Assembly: GCA_000733415.1 (NCBI GenBank)
Contig: KL662191.1
Coordinates: 3,360,052 to 3,424,051, forward strand
DNA: 64,000 nt
Source of the DNA: [Leptolyngbya] sp. JSC-1
Lineage (GTDB): Bacteria > Cyanobacteriota > Cyanobacteriia > Elainellales > Elainellaceae
Reading direction: 5' to 3'
In this document: piece after piece, positions 51,230 through 60,114 of the stretch
How positions within the stretch are numbered: the first letter of the stretch is position 1
Layout of the letters: every line of letters starts with the position of its first letter
Notes under the pieces: generated by a model
The model's database searches: none
What the model saw: the letters and a program-made list of their open reading frames with translations, nothing else
Told to the model about the DNA's origin: nothing
Program-made: the position numbers and the translations under genes

Positions 51230-52216
51230 ATGAACGGAATCTGCACCCTCGCGAACGATCTCGTCTACGACCAACTGATTGCCTTGCTCAACAGCATTGA
51301 AGCTATCTATGGTCACACAATGCCGGTTTGCATTTATCCCTACGATGACCGGGTTGAAAAAATTGCCGAGGCTATCCGAGCACGGCCCCAGGTTCAGCTC
51401 TATCAGGATCGCACCTCCATCGAACGCTGGGATCAGTTTGTGCGTCAAATTTGGGATTTACATCCAACGGCGCGGCAGCGCTGGGGCAATAGCGATCCCG
51501 CTTACTATCATCGTGTAGGTACCCATCGGCGTTTTTGTGCTTTTGATGGCCCATTTGAGCGCTTCCTTTACATGGATGCCGATACGCTGCTGCTCGACTC
51601 GGTAGATTCTATTTTTGCTGCCCTAGGGCAGCATGATTGGGTCGTATATGACTTTCAGTACAAAGACCCGACTCATGTATACGAAATGACAGCCAAGCTG
51701 GACCAGATATTTGGCCTGGAGCGGGTGCAAACTGAAATCTTTTGCTCGGGATTTTATGCCTCGAAGCGCTATTTATTTGACCAAGCGGCTAGAGAGCAGT
51801 TGTTGCAAGCTTTACGAAATGGCGATGCGGAAATTCTTTATCCCATGGCTCCCGATCAAACCATCCTCAACTACATGGTGATGAAATCGGCAATCTCGTC
51901 GCTCAACCTCGCCCTGAGCCTGCCTGCATCGCAACGAACGGGGAACTCAGTAACTTCGCCCCACTTTATAGAGCGAGATCACCAGCTCTATGACCGCGGC
52001 AAACGCCTCACCTATCTACATTACATCGGTATTTCAAGTCAGTGGTTTGCTCGCCTCTGTGCTGGTGAAAACATTGATTTTCCGTATCGCGATCTTTTTT
52101 TGCACTACCGCTATCTCAAGGAACCCCGTCCGTCCTTCTCTACCCTGCCCAAACCCTACAATGCACGGCCCAGCTTAATGCAGCGGGTGATCAAGAAAGT
52201 CGGGCTAGGTCACTAA
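51230..52216 (+). CDS. GT8-like glycosyltransferase, tandem copy A
   Basis: 328 aa from ATG 51230. A longer frame from 51167 would only translate the pyrimidine tract (PIFPTSPIFPSSSS). GT-A fold with metal-binding DxD in FLYMDADTLLLDSV, preceded by IYPYDDRVEKI and followed by IFCSGFYASKRYLF, PDQTILNYMVMKSA and LTYLHYIGIS. Homologous to the next gene. Cyanobacterial relatives are annotated as glycosyltransferase-like proteins of the Npun_R2821/Npun_R2823 type as I recall; acceptor unknown. Confidence 0.82.
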   Translation: MNGICTLANDLVYDQLIALLNSIEAIYGHTMPVCIYPYDDRVEKIAEAIRARPQVQLYQDRTSIERWDQFVRQIWDLHPTARQRWGNSDPAYYHRVGTHRRFCAFDGPFERFLYMDADTLLLDSVDSIFAALGQHDWVVYDFQYKDPTHVYEMTAKLDQIFGLERVQTEIFCSGFYASKRYLFDQAAREQLLQALRNGDAEILYPMAPDQTILNYMVMKSAISSLNLALSLPASQRTGNSVTSPHFIERDHQLYDRGKRLTYLHYIGISSQWFARLCAGENIDFPYRDLFLHYRYLKEPRPSFSTLPKPYNARPSLMQRVIKKVGLGH

Positions 52217-52231
52217 CTTCAGGAGAAACTC

Positions 52232-53137
52232 ATGCGTGGAATTTATATTGTTGCAAATGACCGAGTCAGTGAGAATGCAATTGCCTTACTTAGCAGCATT
52301 CGAGCCTACGATGACCAAGTTCCAGTCTACCTAATCCCATTTGACGATCAATATCAGCAGGTAGCAGCTACCTTAGCTGAGCTGTATCAGGTGCAGGTCT
52401 TTCCTGATCTGGAATTTCTAGAGCAATTCACCCAAACGATTGGCGAGATCTTCGATCGCGATTTTCTGCGGTTGCCCAATAAAATGCGGAAGCTAATCGC
52501 CTGGTTTGGCCCACTAGAGGAATTCCTTTATATCGATACGGATATTCTGGTCTTCCAGAAAATTACAGACGTTCTGGATTACCTATCGGAATATGACTTC
52601 CTCTGCTGCGATTATCACCATGCTGGCGAAGGCTTGAAAAATGTCTTCTCAGAATTGGTACGGGAACAGGGCATCTTCAGTGAGGCCCAGCTCCAGGATG
52701 TGTTCAACAGCGGCTTTTGGGGATCAAAAACAGGTGTGATCTCAGAAGCGCAAATGTACGAACTGCTGCGCGAGTGCGCTGCTCACCGCGAATACTTCGA
52801 CTTTTCTCAGCAAACAACCGACCAGCCGATCCTCAATTACCTGGTGCTAAAAGCGATGCCCAAACGGCTCAATCTGGTGCGAACGATGGAAAACGCCCCT
52901 GGCAGTTGGGCTGGCTCCGCTCATTTCCAGGAGAAAAACGGCAGGCTCTACGACCGGGAACGACCGCTTTGGTACCTGCACTGGGCTGGAATTGCCATGC
53001 GCCCCGGCAGCCCCTACCGCTCTCTATGGGAGTACTACCGATACCGCAATCAGGCTAAATCAGAATTTATCGCACCGCTCAGCCCTAGCAAACCGCTATG
53101 GCAACGAGCGCTAGCAAAACTGACCGCAAAAAAATAG
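52232..53137 (+). CDS. GT8-like glycosyltransferase, tandem copy B
   Basis: 301 aa, starting 15 bp after copy A, with GGAG (52222-52225) before the ATG. Shares the same layout: GIYIVANDRVSENAIALLSS, VYLIPFDDQYQQV, DxD in FLYIDTDILVFQKI, VFNSGFWGSKTGVI, TDQPILNYLVLKAMP and LWYLHWAGIA. Clear paralogue of copy A, diverged well beyond a recent duplication. Probably co-translated with A. Confidence 0.84.
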   Translation: MRGIYIVANDRVSENAIALLSSIRAYDDQVPVYLIPFDDQYQQVAATLAELYQVQVFPDLEFLEQFTQTIGEIFDRDFLRLPNKMRKLIAWFGPLEEFLYIDTDILVFQKITDVLDYLSEYDFLCCDYHHAGEGLKNVFSELVREQGIFSEAQLQDVFNSGFWGSKTGVISEAQMYELLRECAAHREYFDFSQQTTDQPILNYLVLKAMPKRLNLVRTMENAPGSWAGSAHFQEKNGRLYDRERPLWYLHWAGIAMRPGSPYRSLWEYYRYRNQAKSEFIAPLSPSKPLWQRALAKLTAKK

Positions 53138-53153
53138 CTTTCTTCTTTATTTC

Positions 53154-53444
53154 TTAGACTCGATTTAGCATCGTCAACAATCCCTGCTGCCCCAGCAGAA
53201 TTTCGCGTAAAAAGCTGAAGATGCCCACCCAGATGATCGGGGTGATATCTACTCCACCAATGGGGGGCACCAGCTTTCGCAAGGGAATCAGAAATGGCTC
53301 TGTGGGCACCACTACTAAATTAAACGGAAACCGGGTTCCGTCAGCTTGGGGGTACCAAGTCAGGACGATGCGGAAAATAAACAGAAAAATCAGCACCCCC
53401 AGCAGGGGACCCAAAATCAACGAGGCGATTGAAGTTGCAGTCAT
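53154..53444 (-). CDS. YggT family membrane protein
   Basis: 96 aa from ATG 53444 (MTATSIASLILGPLLGVLIF); a longer frame to 53489 lacks support. Two hydrophobic segments (LILGPLLGVLIFLFIFRIVL, VDITPIIWVGIFSFLREIL) flanking LVVVPTEPFLIPLRKLVPPIGG, the YggT motif. In chloroplasts and cyanobacteria relatives (CCB3/YCF19-like) affect cytochrome b6f haem c(i) assembly or cell division/nucleoid position; which applies here is unknown. Confidence 0.92.
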   Translation of the reverse strand: MTATSIASLILGPLLGVLIFLFIFRIVLTWYPQADGTRFPFNLVVVPTEPFLIPLRKLVPPIGGVDITPIIWVGIFSFLREILLGQQGLLTMLNRV

Positions 53445-53522
53445 AAGGGATCCAAAAACTCTAGCACAGGTGCGAAAACGGCCTATCAAGATACACCCGT
53501 TCCCGCAACCACTTTGATCTTA

Positions 53523-54836
53523 TCAATCCTGGGTCTGCGCTTGAAGTTTTGTTTCAGCTTTGGCTTCGGGCTGGGTGCCTGGTTGAATTTCTGCCTCGGA
53601 TCCGGCTGGAGCTTCGGATTTGGTTTGAGCCATTTCTAGCGCTTTGGTAAAGCTAGCAGAGCGAATGGTAGCCAGTTGGGGTGGATAGGCTAAGCCCAAC
53701 TTCAGGGCGCTGACAAACTGTGACAAAGCATTTTCTAGAGCACCGCCCGCATCCATGACAATCCAGCCGTTGGGTGTTTTCTTGCGGAACTCAAAGTGCA
53801 GGTGAGGACCAGTAGACAAACCGGTGCTGCCAACCCGTCCGATCACTTCGCCCTGCTTCACGGTTTCCCCTGGCTTGACAAAAATTTCCGATAGGTGGGC
53901 ATAAAGGGTTTCTTCGGCACCGTTCTGGTGTTGTAGCACTACGGCCAGCCCGTATCCTCCCATGAAATCAGCCACGGCCACTTTGCCGTTAAACGCTGCC
54001 AAGACAGGAGTTCCGTAGGGCGCTCCTAAGTCTGTACCAGAGTGGAATCGACTTTCTCCCATGACGGGGTGAATGCGCCAGCCAAATGCTGAAGTAATGG
54101 CAGCCGGAATGGAGAGCGGGAACAGAAAGCTGAGGTTGGCGTTGCTCAAGCGCGCGGGAGGACGAATCGTTAAATTGTAGTAATCGCGCCCAGACGGAAT
54201 AGTTCGCCCACCATAGACCACACTTAGGCTCATGTCGCCAAAATTGCCTGGATTGGCCTGGAAACCGTTCTGGGACGCTGCTTCTCCTAGGCTATAGGAA
54301 CAAACGCTATTCGGCACCCCGCCGCCGGGCTGAACGACTGCCTCACAGCCTGTGGACCGCTCAGACAGCACCACGCTTGGGTTATCGGTAGCTCCTAATG
54401 AATAGGGCGTCGGATCAATCAGATCACCTGTGCCGGACTGACCAAAGGCGGATTCCGCTTGTTCGCTCAAGTTGGGGCTGATCAATGGTGAAGCAGCATC
54501 AGCCGGTTGGGTTGATGCATCGGATGGTAGCTCGCCAGCCGGACTAGACAGCTCCAGATCTACAGATCTGGAGGGAGCAGGCTCAATCGGCGCAGGTTCA
54601 GGGACGGGTTCAGGTGGAGCTGTGAATGATTCTACAGGCGCTTCTACAGGTGGGAGAGCCTCTGCCGCGGGTGGATCGGACAGCAGCAATTCTTGAGCAC
54701 TGGGTACAGCCATATCAGAAGCGGCTTGCGCCAGAACTGGAGCTGCGGTTCCCATGCTGAGCCAACAGAGTCCTCCCAACCAGAGGAGACTCAGATGGGG
54801 GTGACGATAGGCTTTGGCTGAATTCGCGTGAGTCAT
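53523..54836 (-). CDS. M23 family (LytM-type) peptidoglycan endopeptidase
   Basis: 437 aa. Signal peptide (HLSLLWLGGLCWLSMGTAAP), then about 100 residues rich in Pro, Ala and Glu, a middle region with two Cys (TGCEAVVQPGG, NSVCSYS), then the M23 domain: GWRIHPVMGESRFHSGTDLG (first zinc ligands H and D), ETLYAHLSE and GPHLHFEFRK (HxH). Cleaves peptide cross-links or acts as a divisome amidase activator in the periplasm. Pro/Ala/Lys tail. Start ATG 54836. Confidence 0.93.
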   Translation of the reverse strand: MTHANSAKAYRHPHLSLLWLGGLCWLSMGTAAPVLAQAASDMAVPSAQELLLSDPPAAEALPPVEAPVESFTAPPEPVPEPAPIEPAPSRSVDLELSSPAGELPSDASTQPADAASPLISPNLSEQAESAFGQSGTGDLIDPTPYSLGATDNPSVVLSERSTGCEAVVQPGGGVPNSVCSYSLGEAASQNGFQANPGNFGDMSLSVVYGGRTIPSGRDYYNLTIRPPARLSNANLSFLFPLSIPAAITSAFGWRIHPVMGESRFHSGTDLGAPYGTPVLAAFNGKVAVADFMGGYGLAVVLQHQNGAEETLYAHLSEIFVKPGETVKQGEVIGRVGSTGLSTGPHLHFEFRKKTPNGWIVMDAGGALENALSQFVSALKLGLAYPPQLATIRSASFTKALEMAQTKSEAPAGSEAEIQPGTQPEAKAETKLQAQTQD

Positions 54837-55121
54837 TCCTCAATCCTTACAGACGACGGGCTGCTTTAATCGCTTGAATGGGGCTTGTTACACTCAACCC
54901 CTAGTGTCGTGTCAATGCCAATTAAAAATATCACATCCCGACGGGAAGCAGTTTGGCCTTGTTCCAAGCAAATACCCTAATCTTTATCCAGCAATTCAAC
55001 ATGTAAAGATTCCTCCAGTCGGTTCATAAAGATTTGATTAGAATCTGATCGACATCGGAAATTGGGCCGCCAGACTGGGAATTAAAAGCTATGTCTAGCG
55101 ATCGATCGGTTTCCGGAACTT

Positions 55122-55373
55122 ATGCGTCGTCGCCTGCACCGACTCGGACTGTCTCTACTGCTTACTGCTGGGATAATTGTTTGGCAACAGCAGGAAAGCA
55201 GCCGTTCAGCGAAGCATTTGCCGTTTCCTTTTACGGCTCAAACCACCACGGCTCAAACTGCAAATAACCACCAGTTGCCAGAGAAGGCCAACCGCGATTC
55301 AGACCTACGCGCCTTCCTGAAAGCCGTACAGCCACTGCAATTATTGAATCATGACGAGCAAAAGCGTGATTGA
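55122..55373 (+). CDS. small hypothetical protein with N-terminal membrane segment
   Basis: 83 aa. Basic N-terminus and hydrophobic segment (LGLSLLLTAGIIVWQ), then Thr/Ala/Gln-rich and hydrophilic residues (ANRDSDLRAFLKAVQPLQLL). Looks like a signal-anchored or secreted small protein. Family not recognised; moderately convincing as a gene. A hairpin follows. Confidence 0.5.
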   Translation: MRRRLHRLGLSLLLTAGIIVWQQQESSRSAKHLPFPFTAQTTTAQTANNHQLPEKANRDSDLRAFLKAVQPLQLLNHDEQKRD

Positions 55374-55414
55374 CACCTCCAAAAATCTCCGGTTTTTTTG
55401 GAATTCAAATCATA

Positions 55415-55440
55415 GTTGATTAACTATTGATTTAATCAAC
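55415..55440. terminator. bidirectional hairpin between the 83-aa gene and birA
   Basis: GTTGATTAA (55415-55423) and TTAATCAAC (55432-55440), a perfect 9-bp stem with an 8-nt loop, ending 3 bp before the birA stop. A separate CCAAAAA/TTTTTTTGG pairing lies just upstream (about 55379-55401). Confidence 0.6.
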
Positions 55441-55443
55441 TAG

Positions 55444-56313
55444 CTAGCCATAGCCGAGACTCAATTCACCTGGTTTCACCCAGATCTGGGTCGATGGTCC
55501 AGCAGACGTCAGTTCAACCTGTAATGCTCCATCTGGGGAAACCCCAATTACGGTTCCACGCCTTCCATCGATCGTGACGGCTTGGCCCAAATTAATCAAT
55601 AAGCTCTGGTAATTCACCATGAGGGCATCAATTCCCTGTTGGCAGTAGGTGCTATAGCCCCGGAGCAAACCCGCAATAGTGACGGCAGCTAGTTCTTCTA
55701 AAGACTGAACTGGCGATTGCATCGGTGAATTTGATCTGGACAGAATTGTCTGTAGGTTAATTCCGCTGGGCGGTACTGGGTTTTGCCAGTTGATCCCGAC
55801 TCCAATGACTGCTTGGCGGAGGCGCTGTTGGCTGATTCGCGTTTCCGTTAGAATGCCGCCTAGTTTACGCCCCTCAAAAACCAGATCATTCAGCCATTTG
55901 ATCCCCACTGGAATGCCCTGTTGTCGAAGGGCAGCGGCAATTCCCCAAGCGCTACACAGGGTTAAATGTGGCCCGCAATCCACCGGAAGATTGGGAGTGA
56001 ATCCAAGCGATAGGTACAGTCCGCCGAGAGGGGAACTCCATTGATGGCCTCGCTGGCCCCGCCCTGCCGTTTGCTGAAGGGCAATTACAATCACATCAGG
56101 CACATCAGGCACATCAGGCACATCAGGCACATCAGGCACATCAGGCTGTTCGTCCTCCTGCTGCAACCGTTCCCAAGCGACCTGATTAGTAGAAGTAGCT
56201 GTTTCCACCAGATGCAGGTGAGCCGGAACCACCGCTAAAAGCATTGCGTCAGGGCAGATGGCAACACCCAGAGTGGCTAGGGAGGTTTCGAAGCGGGAGC
56301 GATCAAATGTCAT
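55444..56313 (-). CDS. birA: biotin-[acetyl-CoA carboxylase] ligase BirA (class I) with PDV repeat
   Basis: 289 aa. Catalytic BPL core: TAGRGQRGHQWSSPLGGLYL (biotinyl-AMP loop), GIKWLNDLVFEGRKLGGILT and GVGINWQN; C-terminal SH3-like domain (GRRGTVIGVSPDGALQVEL). No N-terminal helix-turn-helix, so it is a ligase without repressor function. Attaches biotin to AccB. Unusual: six PDV tripeptides inserted just before VIVIALQQTAGRG, encoded by a 9-nt repeat. Start ATG 56313. Confidence 0.95.
   Translation of the reverse strand: MTFDRSRFETSLATLGVAICPDAMLLAVVPAHLHLVETATSTNQVAWERLQQEDEQPDVPDVPDVPDVPDVPDVIVIALQQTAGRGQRGHQWSSPLGGLYLSLGFTPNLPVDCGPHLTLCSAWGIAAALRQQGIPVGIKWLNDLVFEGRKLGGILTETRISQQRLRQAVIGVGINWQNPVPPSGINLQTILSRSNSPMQSPVQSLEELAAVTIAGLLRGYSTYCQQGIDALMVNYQSLLINLGQAVTIDGRRGTVIGVSPDGALQVELTSAGPSTQIWVKPGELSLGYG
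56092..56145. repeat. 9-nt microsatellite, six perfect copies, inside birA
   Basis: CACATCAGG six times without mismatch; on the minus strand encodes (PDV)6. Copy number changes keep the reading frame. Confidence 0.98.
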
Positions 56314-56543
56314 GGCTGGATTTACGTCGGGTTCGGTCGCGGAGGTTTGTGAACCTGCCTAGCAGTCATAAATGCGAAGCAACTGCTTCAAGCGAAGCTA
56401 AAAGCAGAGCTAAATCACTCAGCATACAGGCCGTCCGTGTGAACTCCGCTAAGTGAGTAGCTGGGTTGAATTGTGTCTAATTGTGAACCGAGATAGCGGT
56501 AAGCTTTGGAAAGCAGCATGCAATTTGATTAAACCTTAGAATT

Positions 56544-57416
56544 ATGCACACCTGGCACTGGCATACCTGGCAAGGCGCTTCCTACTTAACCTGTAGTTTG
56601 CTCAAAGATTGGGCACATGGCTTTTTGACCCAGCAGTTCTGGTCTCGTCCGCCAGAGGCGTTAGTGGACATGCTTCGGCCAACGGCTCAGGTCTATCGCG
56701 TTAAACAGGTGCATGGCGACCGGGTGCTCAACGCTTCGGCTTTGGAACCCATGAGCCGTCTATCTAGTCCACGGGAAAAGGCTCCTGAAAGCCCGACTCA
56801 AAACTCCACTGCATCTGCTGATCCCGTGTTATCAGAAGCAGACGGACTGTTTACCACCGATACGAATCAGGCGATTTGGGTTTGTACCGCCGACTGCACA
56901 CCTGTTCTGATTGGTGACATTGCCACCGGACAGGTTGCCGCCGTTCATGCGGGATGGCGTGGTACAGCTGCCGCGATCGTGCCCAAGGCGATTGAGCAAC
57001 TGCAAGCTCAGGGCAGCCAAATTCAGGATTTGCGGATCGCAATGGGGCCAGCTATTGCTGGAGAGGTATATCAGGTTTCCACAACCGTTGCCGCTCAAGT
57101 GGGTGCAACCATACTGCCAGATACCGGACAGCCAGATCCGGTGAACCCACAGGCAACACTTGCAGCTGCTGAAGAGATTCTGGCCCAACTGCGGCAATTA
57201 CCCAACTCCCCCATACTCGACGATCCCCAACCAGGACGAGCACGACTTGATGTCCGTCGAGTCAACGCCATGCAGCTTGAGCAACTCGGCATTGAACCCG
57301 ATCAGGTGGCCATTGCGCCTTACTGCACCTATCAGAACCCGGAGCTGTTTTTCTCCTATCGGCGTCAGCCCCAGAAGAAAGTGCAGTGGTCTGGTATTGT
57401 CAGCGGCGGTTCGTGA
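56544..57416 (+). CDS. pgeF: peptidoglycan editing factor PgeF / multicopper polyphenol oxidoreductase family
   Basis: 290 aa. YfiH/DUF152 family: VYRVKQVHGDRVLNAS, WVCTADCTPVLIGD (metal/catalytic Cys), VAAVHAGWRGTAAAIVPKAI and APYCTYQNPELFFSYRR. In E. coli PgeF removes mis-incorporated L-Ser from peptidoglycan precursors; other members act as adenosine deaminases or purine nucleosidases. A 40-residue low-conservation insert (about 72-110) is present. Start ATG 56544. Confidence 0.93.
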   Translation: MHTWHWHTWQGASYLTCSLLKDWAHGFLTQQFWSRPPEALVDMLRPTAQVYRVKQVHGDRVLNASALEPMSRLSSPREKAPESPTQNSTASADPVLSEADGLFTTDTNQAIWVCTADCTPVLIGDIATGQVAAVHAGWRGTAAAIVPKAIEQLQAQGSQIQDLRIAMGPAIAGEVYQVSTTVAAQVGATILPDTGQPDPVNPQATLAAAEEILAQLRQLPNSPILDDPQPGRARLDVRRVNAMQLEQLGIEPDQVAIAPYCTYQNPELFFSYRRQPQKKVQWSGIVSGGS

Positions 57417-57442
57417 TGATGTATGAACGACGATTGTATCCA

Positions 57443-58780
57443 TTACTCCTTGAACATTAAGGCTCGTCCGCGTACATCAGTATGAAGTTTGCCGTATTCG
57501 TAGACCACCTGACCACCCACAATTGTCACCACAGCCCAGCCGGTCAGATCCCATCCTTCAAAGGGACTCCAGCCGCATTTGGTCTGCAATTCTTCGCGAC
57601 GCACCGGACGGTAAGTATTCAGATCGACCAACACCAGATCGGCGTCATATCCAGGGGCAATTCGGCCTTTATTGGGAATGCCATAGGCTTCAGCTACGGC
57701 AGTGGACATCCAGTGGGCAACTTGAGGAACGGTGCAGCGGCCCTGCATGGCTTGGGTGAGCATCAACGCCATTGAGGTTTCTACTCCTGGCATTCCAGAA
57801 GGAGTGTTGGGGTAGCCTTGGGCCTTTTCTTCCAGCGTGTGGGGAGCGTGATCAGTAGCAATGAAGTCGATCACTCCATCGAGTAGCGCCTGCCAGAGGA
57901 CTTCGTTGTCGTGGGGCGAACGCAGCGGTGGATTCATTTGGGCTAGGGTACCAATCGTTTCGTAAGCGCTGGTATTGAGCAGCAAGTGCTGGGGCGTCAC
58001 TTCGGCAGTGACCCAGGCGGGTTTGTCTTGCCGGAGTAAGTCGGCTTCTTCAGCGGTAGACATGTGCAGAATGTGCAAGCGGCGCTGGTACTTTTTCGAG
58101 AGTTTGAGCGCCAGTTGGGTAGCCTGCAAAGCAGCTTGATTATCCTGGATTTGGGAGTGAATGGCCGGATCGGTAATGCCAGCAAACTGCTGACGGCGCT
58201 GCAAAATCCGATCCTGGTCTTCCGCGTGGACCGCAATTAATCGATTGCCGTGGGCAAAAATTTCTTCCAATACCGGTTCCCGATCGATCAAGAGTGGGCC
58301 GTGCATTGATCCCATAAAAATCTTGATGCCGCAAACTGGTTTGACTTGCAGCAGTTCAGCCAGATTGTCTCCGGTGGCCCCAATAAAAAAGCCATAGTTG
58401 ACCAGGGACTTTGCGGCAGCGCGGCGCAGTTTGTCGTCTAGAGCCGCCTGATTGGTCGTTAAAGGGCGTGTATTGGGCATTTCCAAGAAGGAGGTGATTC
58501 CGCCCCTGGCACAGGCACAGCTCGCGGTGAACAGGTCCTCTTTGTGTTCCAATCCTGGTTCGCGGAAATGCACTTGCGGATCGATCATTCCGGGCAACAA
58601 AGTCAAGCCTGTTGCGTCAATTTCTCTGACATCTGGGGCGGGGTCGGCAATCTCTGGTGCGACTTGTAGGATCGTGTGGTCACGGGTTTGGACATCGCCC
58701 AGTAGGAAGGTACCATCGGGTAGCAAAATTCTGGCGCGACGAATCAACAGCGAGGAAGGAGAAGCAGTCGAAGCAGTCAT
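57443..58780 (-). CDS. pyrC: dihydroorotase family amidohydrolase
   Basis: 445 aa from ATG 58780 (MTASTASP); TTG 58798 would add six residues. Type I dihydroorotase layout: GMIDPQVHFREPGLEHKEDL, GIKIFMGSMHGPLLID with the carbamylated-Lys position, LIAVHAEDQDR, LHILHMSTAEEADLL and FIATDHAPHTLEEK with the catalytic Asp. The first His of the HxH pair is Gln (PQVHF), a variant seen in a subset of the family. Cyclises carbamoyl aspartate in pyrimidine synthesis if active. Convergent with pgeF (26 bp). Confidence 0.9.
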   Translation of the reverse strand: MTASTASPSSLLIRRARILLPDGTFLLGDVQTRDHTILQVAPEIADPAPDVREIDATGLTLLPGMIDPQVHFREPGLEHKEDLFTASCACARGGITSFLEMPNTRPLTTNQAALDDKLRRAAAKSLVNYGFFIGATGDNLAELLQVKPVCGIKIFMGSMHGPLLIDREPVLEEIFAHGNRLIAVHAEDQDRILQRRQQFAGITDPAIHSQIQDNQAALQATQLALKLSKKYQRRLHILHMSTAEEADLLRQDKPAWVTAEVTPQHLLLNTSAYETIGTLAQMNPPLRSPHDNEVLWQALLDGVIDFIATDHAPHTLEEKAQGYPNTPSGMPGVETSMALMLTQAMQGRCTVPQVAHWMSTAVAEAYGIPNKGRIAPGYDADLVLVDLNTYRPVRREELQTKCGWSPFEGWDLTGWAVVTIVGGQVVYEYGKLHTDVRGRALMFKE

Positions 58781-59164
58781 AGTGGGTTTAAGGTACAAAG
58801 CGTTACATTGGGTTTAGCCCATCGGGTTTGAGCGGTTGGCAGCACCGCTGGTCGCACATCTTGAACGGTGTGGCTTCAGCCAGAAGCGCAGTCAAGACCA
58901 ATTCAGCACCAACTCAATCAAATCATCATGCGTCTCATGCAATGGTCGCAGTTAGCGGATCTCCAGTTAGAATTCATTAAGTCTATAAGTCTATAAGTCT
59001 ACGACAGCAAGTCTATGACAGCAGAGGTTGCATGAACGGTTTGATGTTGCATTCTTTGATACATTAGCGATCCATCAGCGCGATGCTTTCACTTTAGACT
59101 ACTGTTTACTTTTGTCTAACCCAAATCTTTGTCTGCCCAAATCAAGGGGCATTTGTCCGAACCC
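58781..59164. other. divergent intergenic region pyrC / lepB
   Basis: 384 bp, no gene recognised. Contains an 8-nt triplet repeat (58978-59001) followed by a spaced GACAGCA pair (about 59003-59024). Confidence 0.5.
58978..59001. repeat. 8-nt tandem repeat, three perfect copies
   Basis: TAAGTCTA three times in succession upstream of lepB. Confidence 0.95.
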
Positions 59165-59956
59165 ATGCCAACGAATCCAAATCCAGACTTTTCTTCGGAA
59201 ACAGAGCATTCCAAACAGCCAACCCCTGCCGGGCCATCCTCTAAAAGTCCTGGTAAGAGTACCGGGCGGCCTCCCCAGAAAGATTCAGAGGGAGGTTGGA
59301 AGGAGGTTGCCAAAACCATCGGCCTGAGTCTAGTGCTAGCGCTGGGAATCCGCCAATTTGTGGCTGAAGCTCGCTACATCCCATCCGAATCGATGGTGCC
59401 AACGCTGCAAATTAATGACCGTCTGATTGTGGAAAAACTAAGCTACCGCTTTCATAGCCCAGAGCGGGGTGACATTATCGTGTTTATGCCGCCGGATGCT
59501 GCCGGACGCTACTGCCTAGGCATCCAGGACCCAAACGTCAGAATCAAAGATGCATTTATCAAGCGGGTCGTGGCATTGCCAGGTGAAAAAGTAGAGGTGC
59601 GAGAGGGTACAGTTTTCATCAACGATCGGCCACTGCAAGAGAGCTACATTGCCGCCAAGCCGGAGTATCAGCTCCCCCCCAGTATCGTACCGCCAGATTC
59701 GTTTCTAGTATTGGGCGACAACCGCAACAATAGCTGCGATGGACACTTTTGGGGACCAGTCCCTAGCGAAAATATTATTGGGCGGGCTGCATTTCGCTTT
59801 TGGCCGCCTAACCGCATGGGAGGCATCAGCGAACAACAGCCGGTCTTAGGACCACCCCAACCTCCTGCTTCACTAGTCCAGCCCACTCCCCTAGAACCCC
59901 AGCCATTAGAGTCACCGGGTCAGCCAATGCCAGGAGCGCCACCTGCCCAGCCCTAA
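59165..59956 (+). CDS. lepB: signal peptidase I
   Basis: 263 aa from ATG 59165; TTG 59129 is a less likely alternative. Hydrophilic N-terminus, one membrane anchor ([20 protein letters not shown]), catalytic Ser in [17 protein letters not shown], catalytic Lys in [18 protein letters not shown], and the box E region [20 protein letters not shown]. Removes signal peptides on the outer face of plasma/thylakoid membranes. A Pro/Gln-rich tail of about 45 residues is an unusual addition. psbQ follows on the same strand. Confidence 0.96.
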   Translation: MPTNPNPDFSSETEHSKQPTPAGPSSKSPGKSTGRPPQKDSEGGWKEVAKTIGLSLVLALGIRQFVAEARYIPSESMVPTLQINDRLIVEKLSYRFHSPERGDIIVFMPPDAAGRYCLGIQDPNVRIKDAFIKRVVALPGEKVEVREGTVFINDRPLQESYIAAKPEYQLPPSIVPPDSFLVLGDNRNNSCDGHFWGPVPSENIIGRAAFRFWPPNRMGGISEQQPVLGPPQPPASLVQPTPLEPQPLESPGQPMPGAPPAQP

Positions 59957-60114
59957 CTGCCTAACGCAGACCACGACTCGGGGATGCTATCGGGCTTGAT
60001 ACCCCCAGTCTCCTTTCGCCTCTTTAACCAGGGACAGGTTACTGATAAGGTCAAGGTAGAGCAGATGCTCTGCATAATTTGGTGAGCAAGTTAAACAATT
60101 TAGACGATTTAGAC

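Noticed and set aside
56092..56145. CRISPR-like array
   Set aside because: Six contiguous 9-nt units without spacers; a coding microsatellite. No cas genes in the window.
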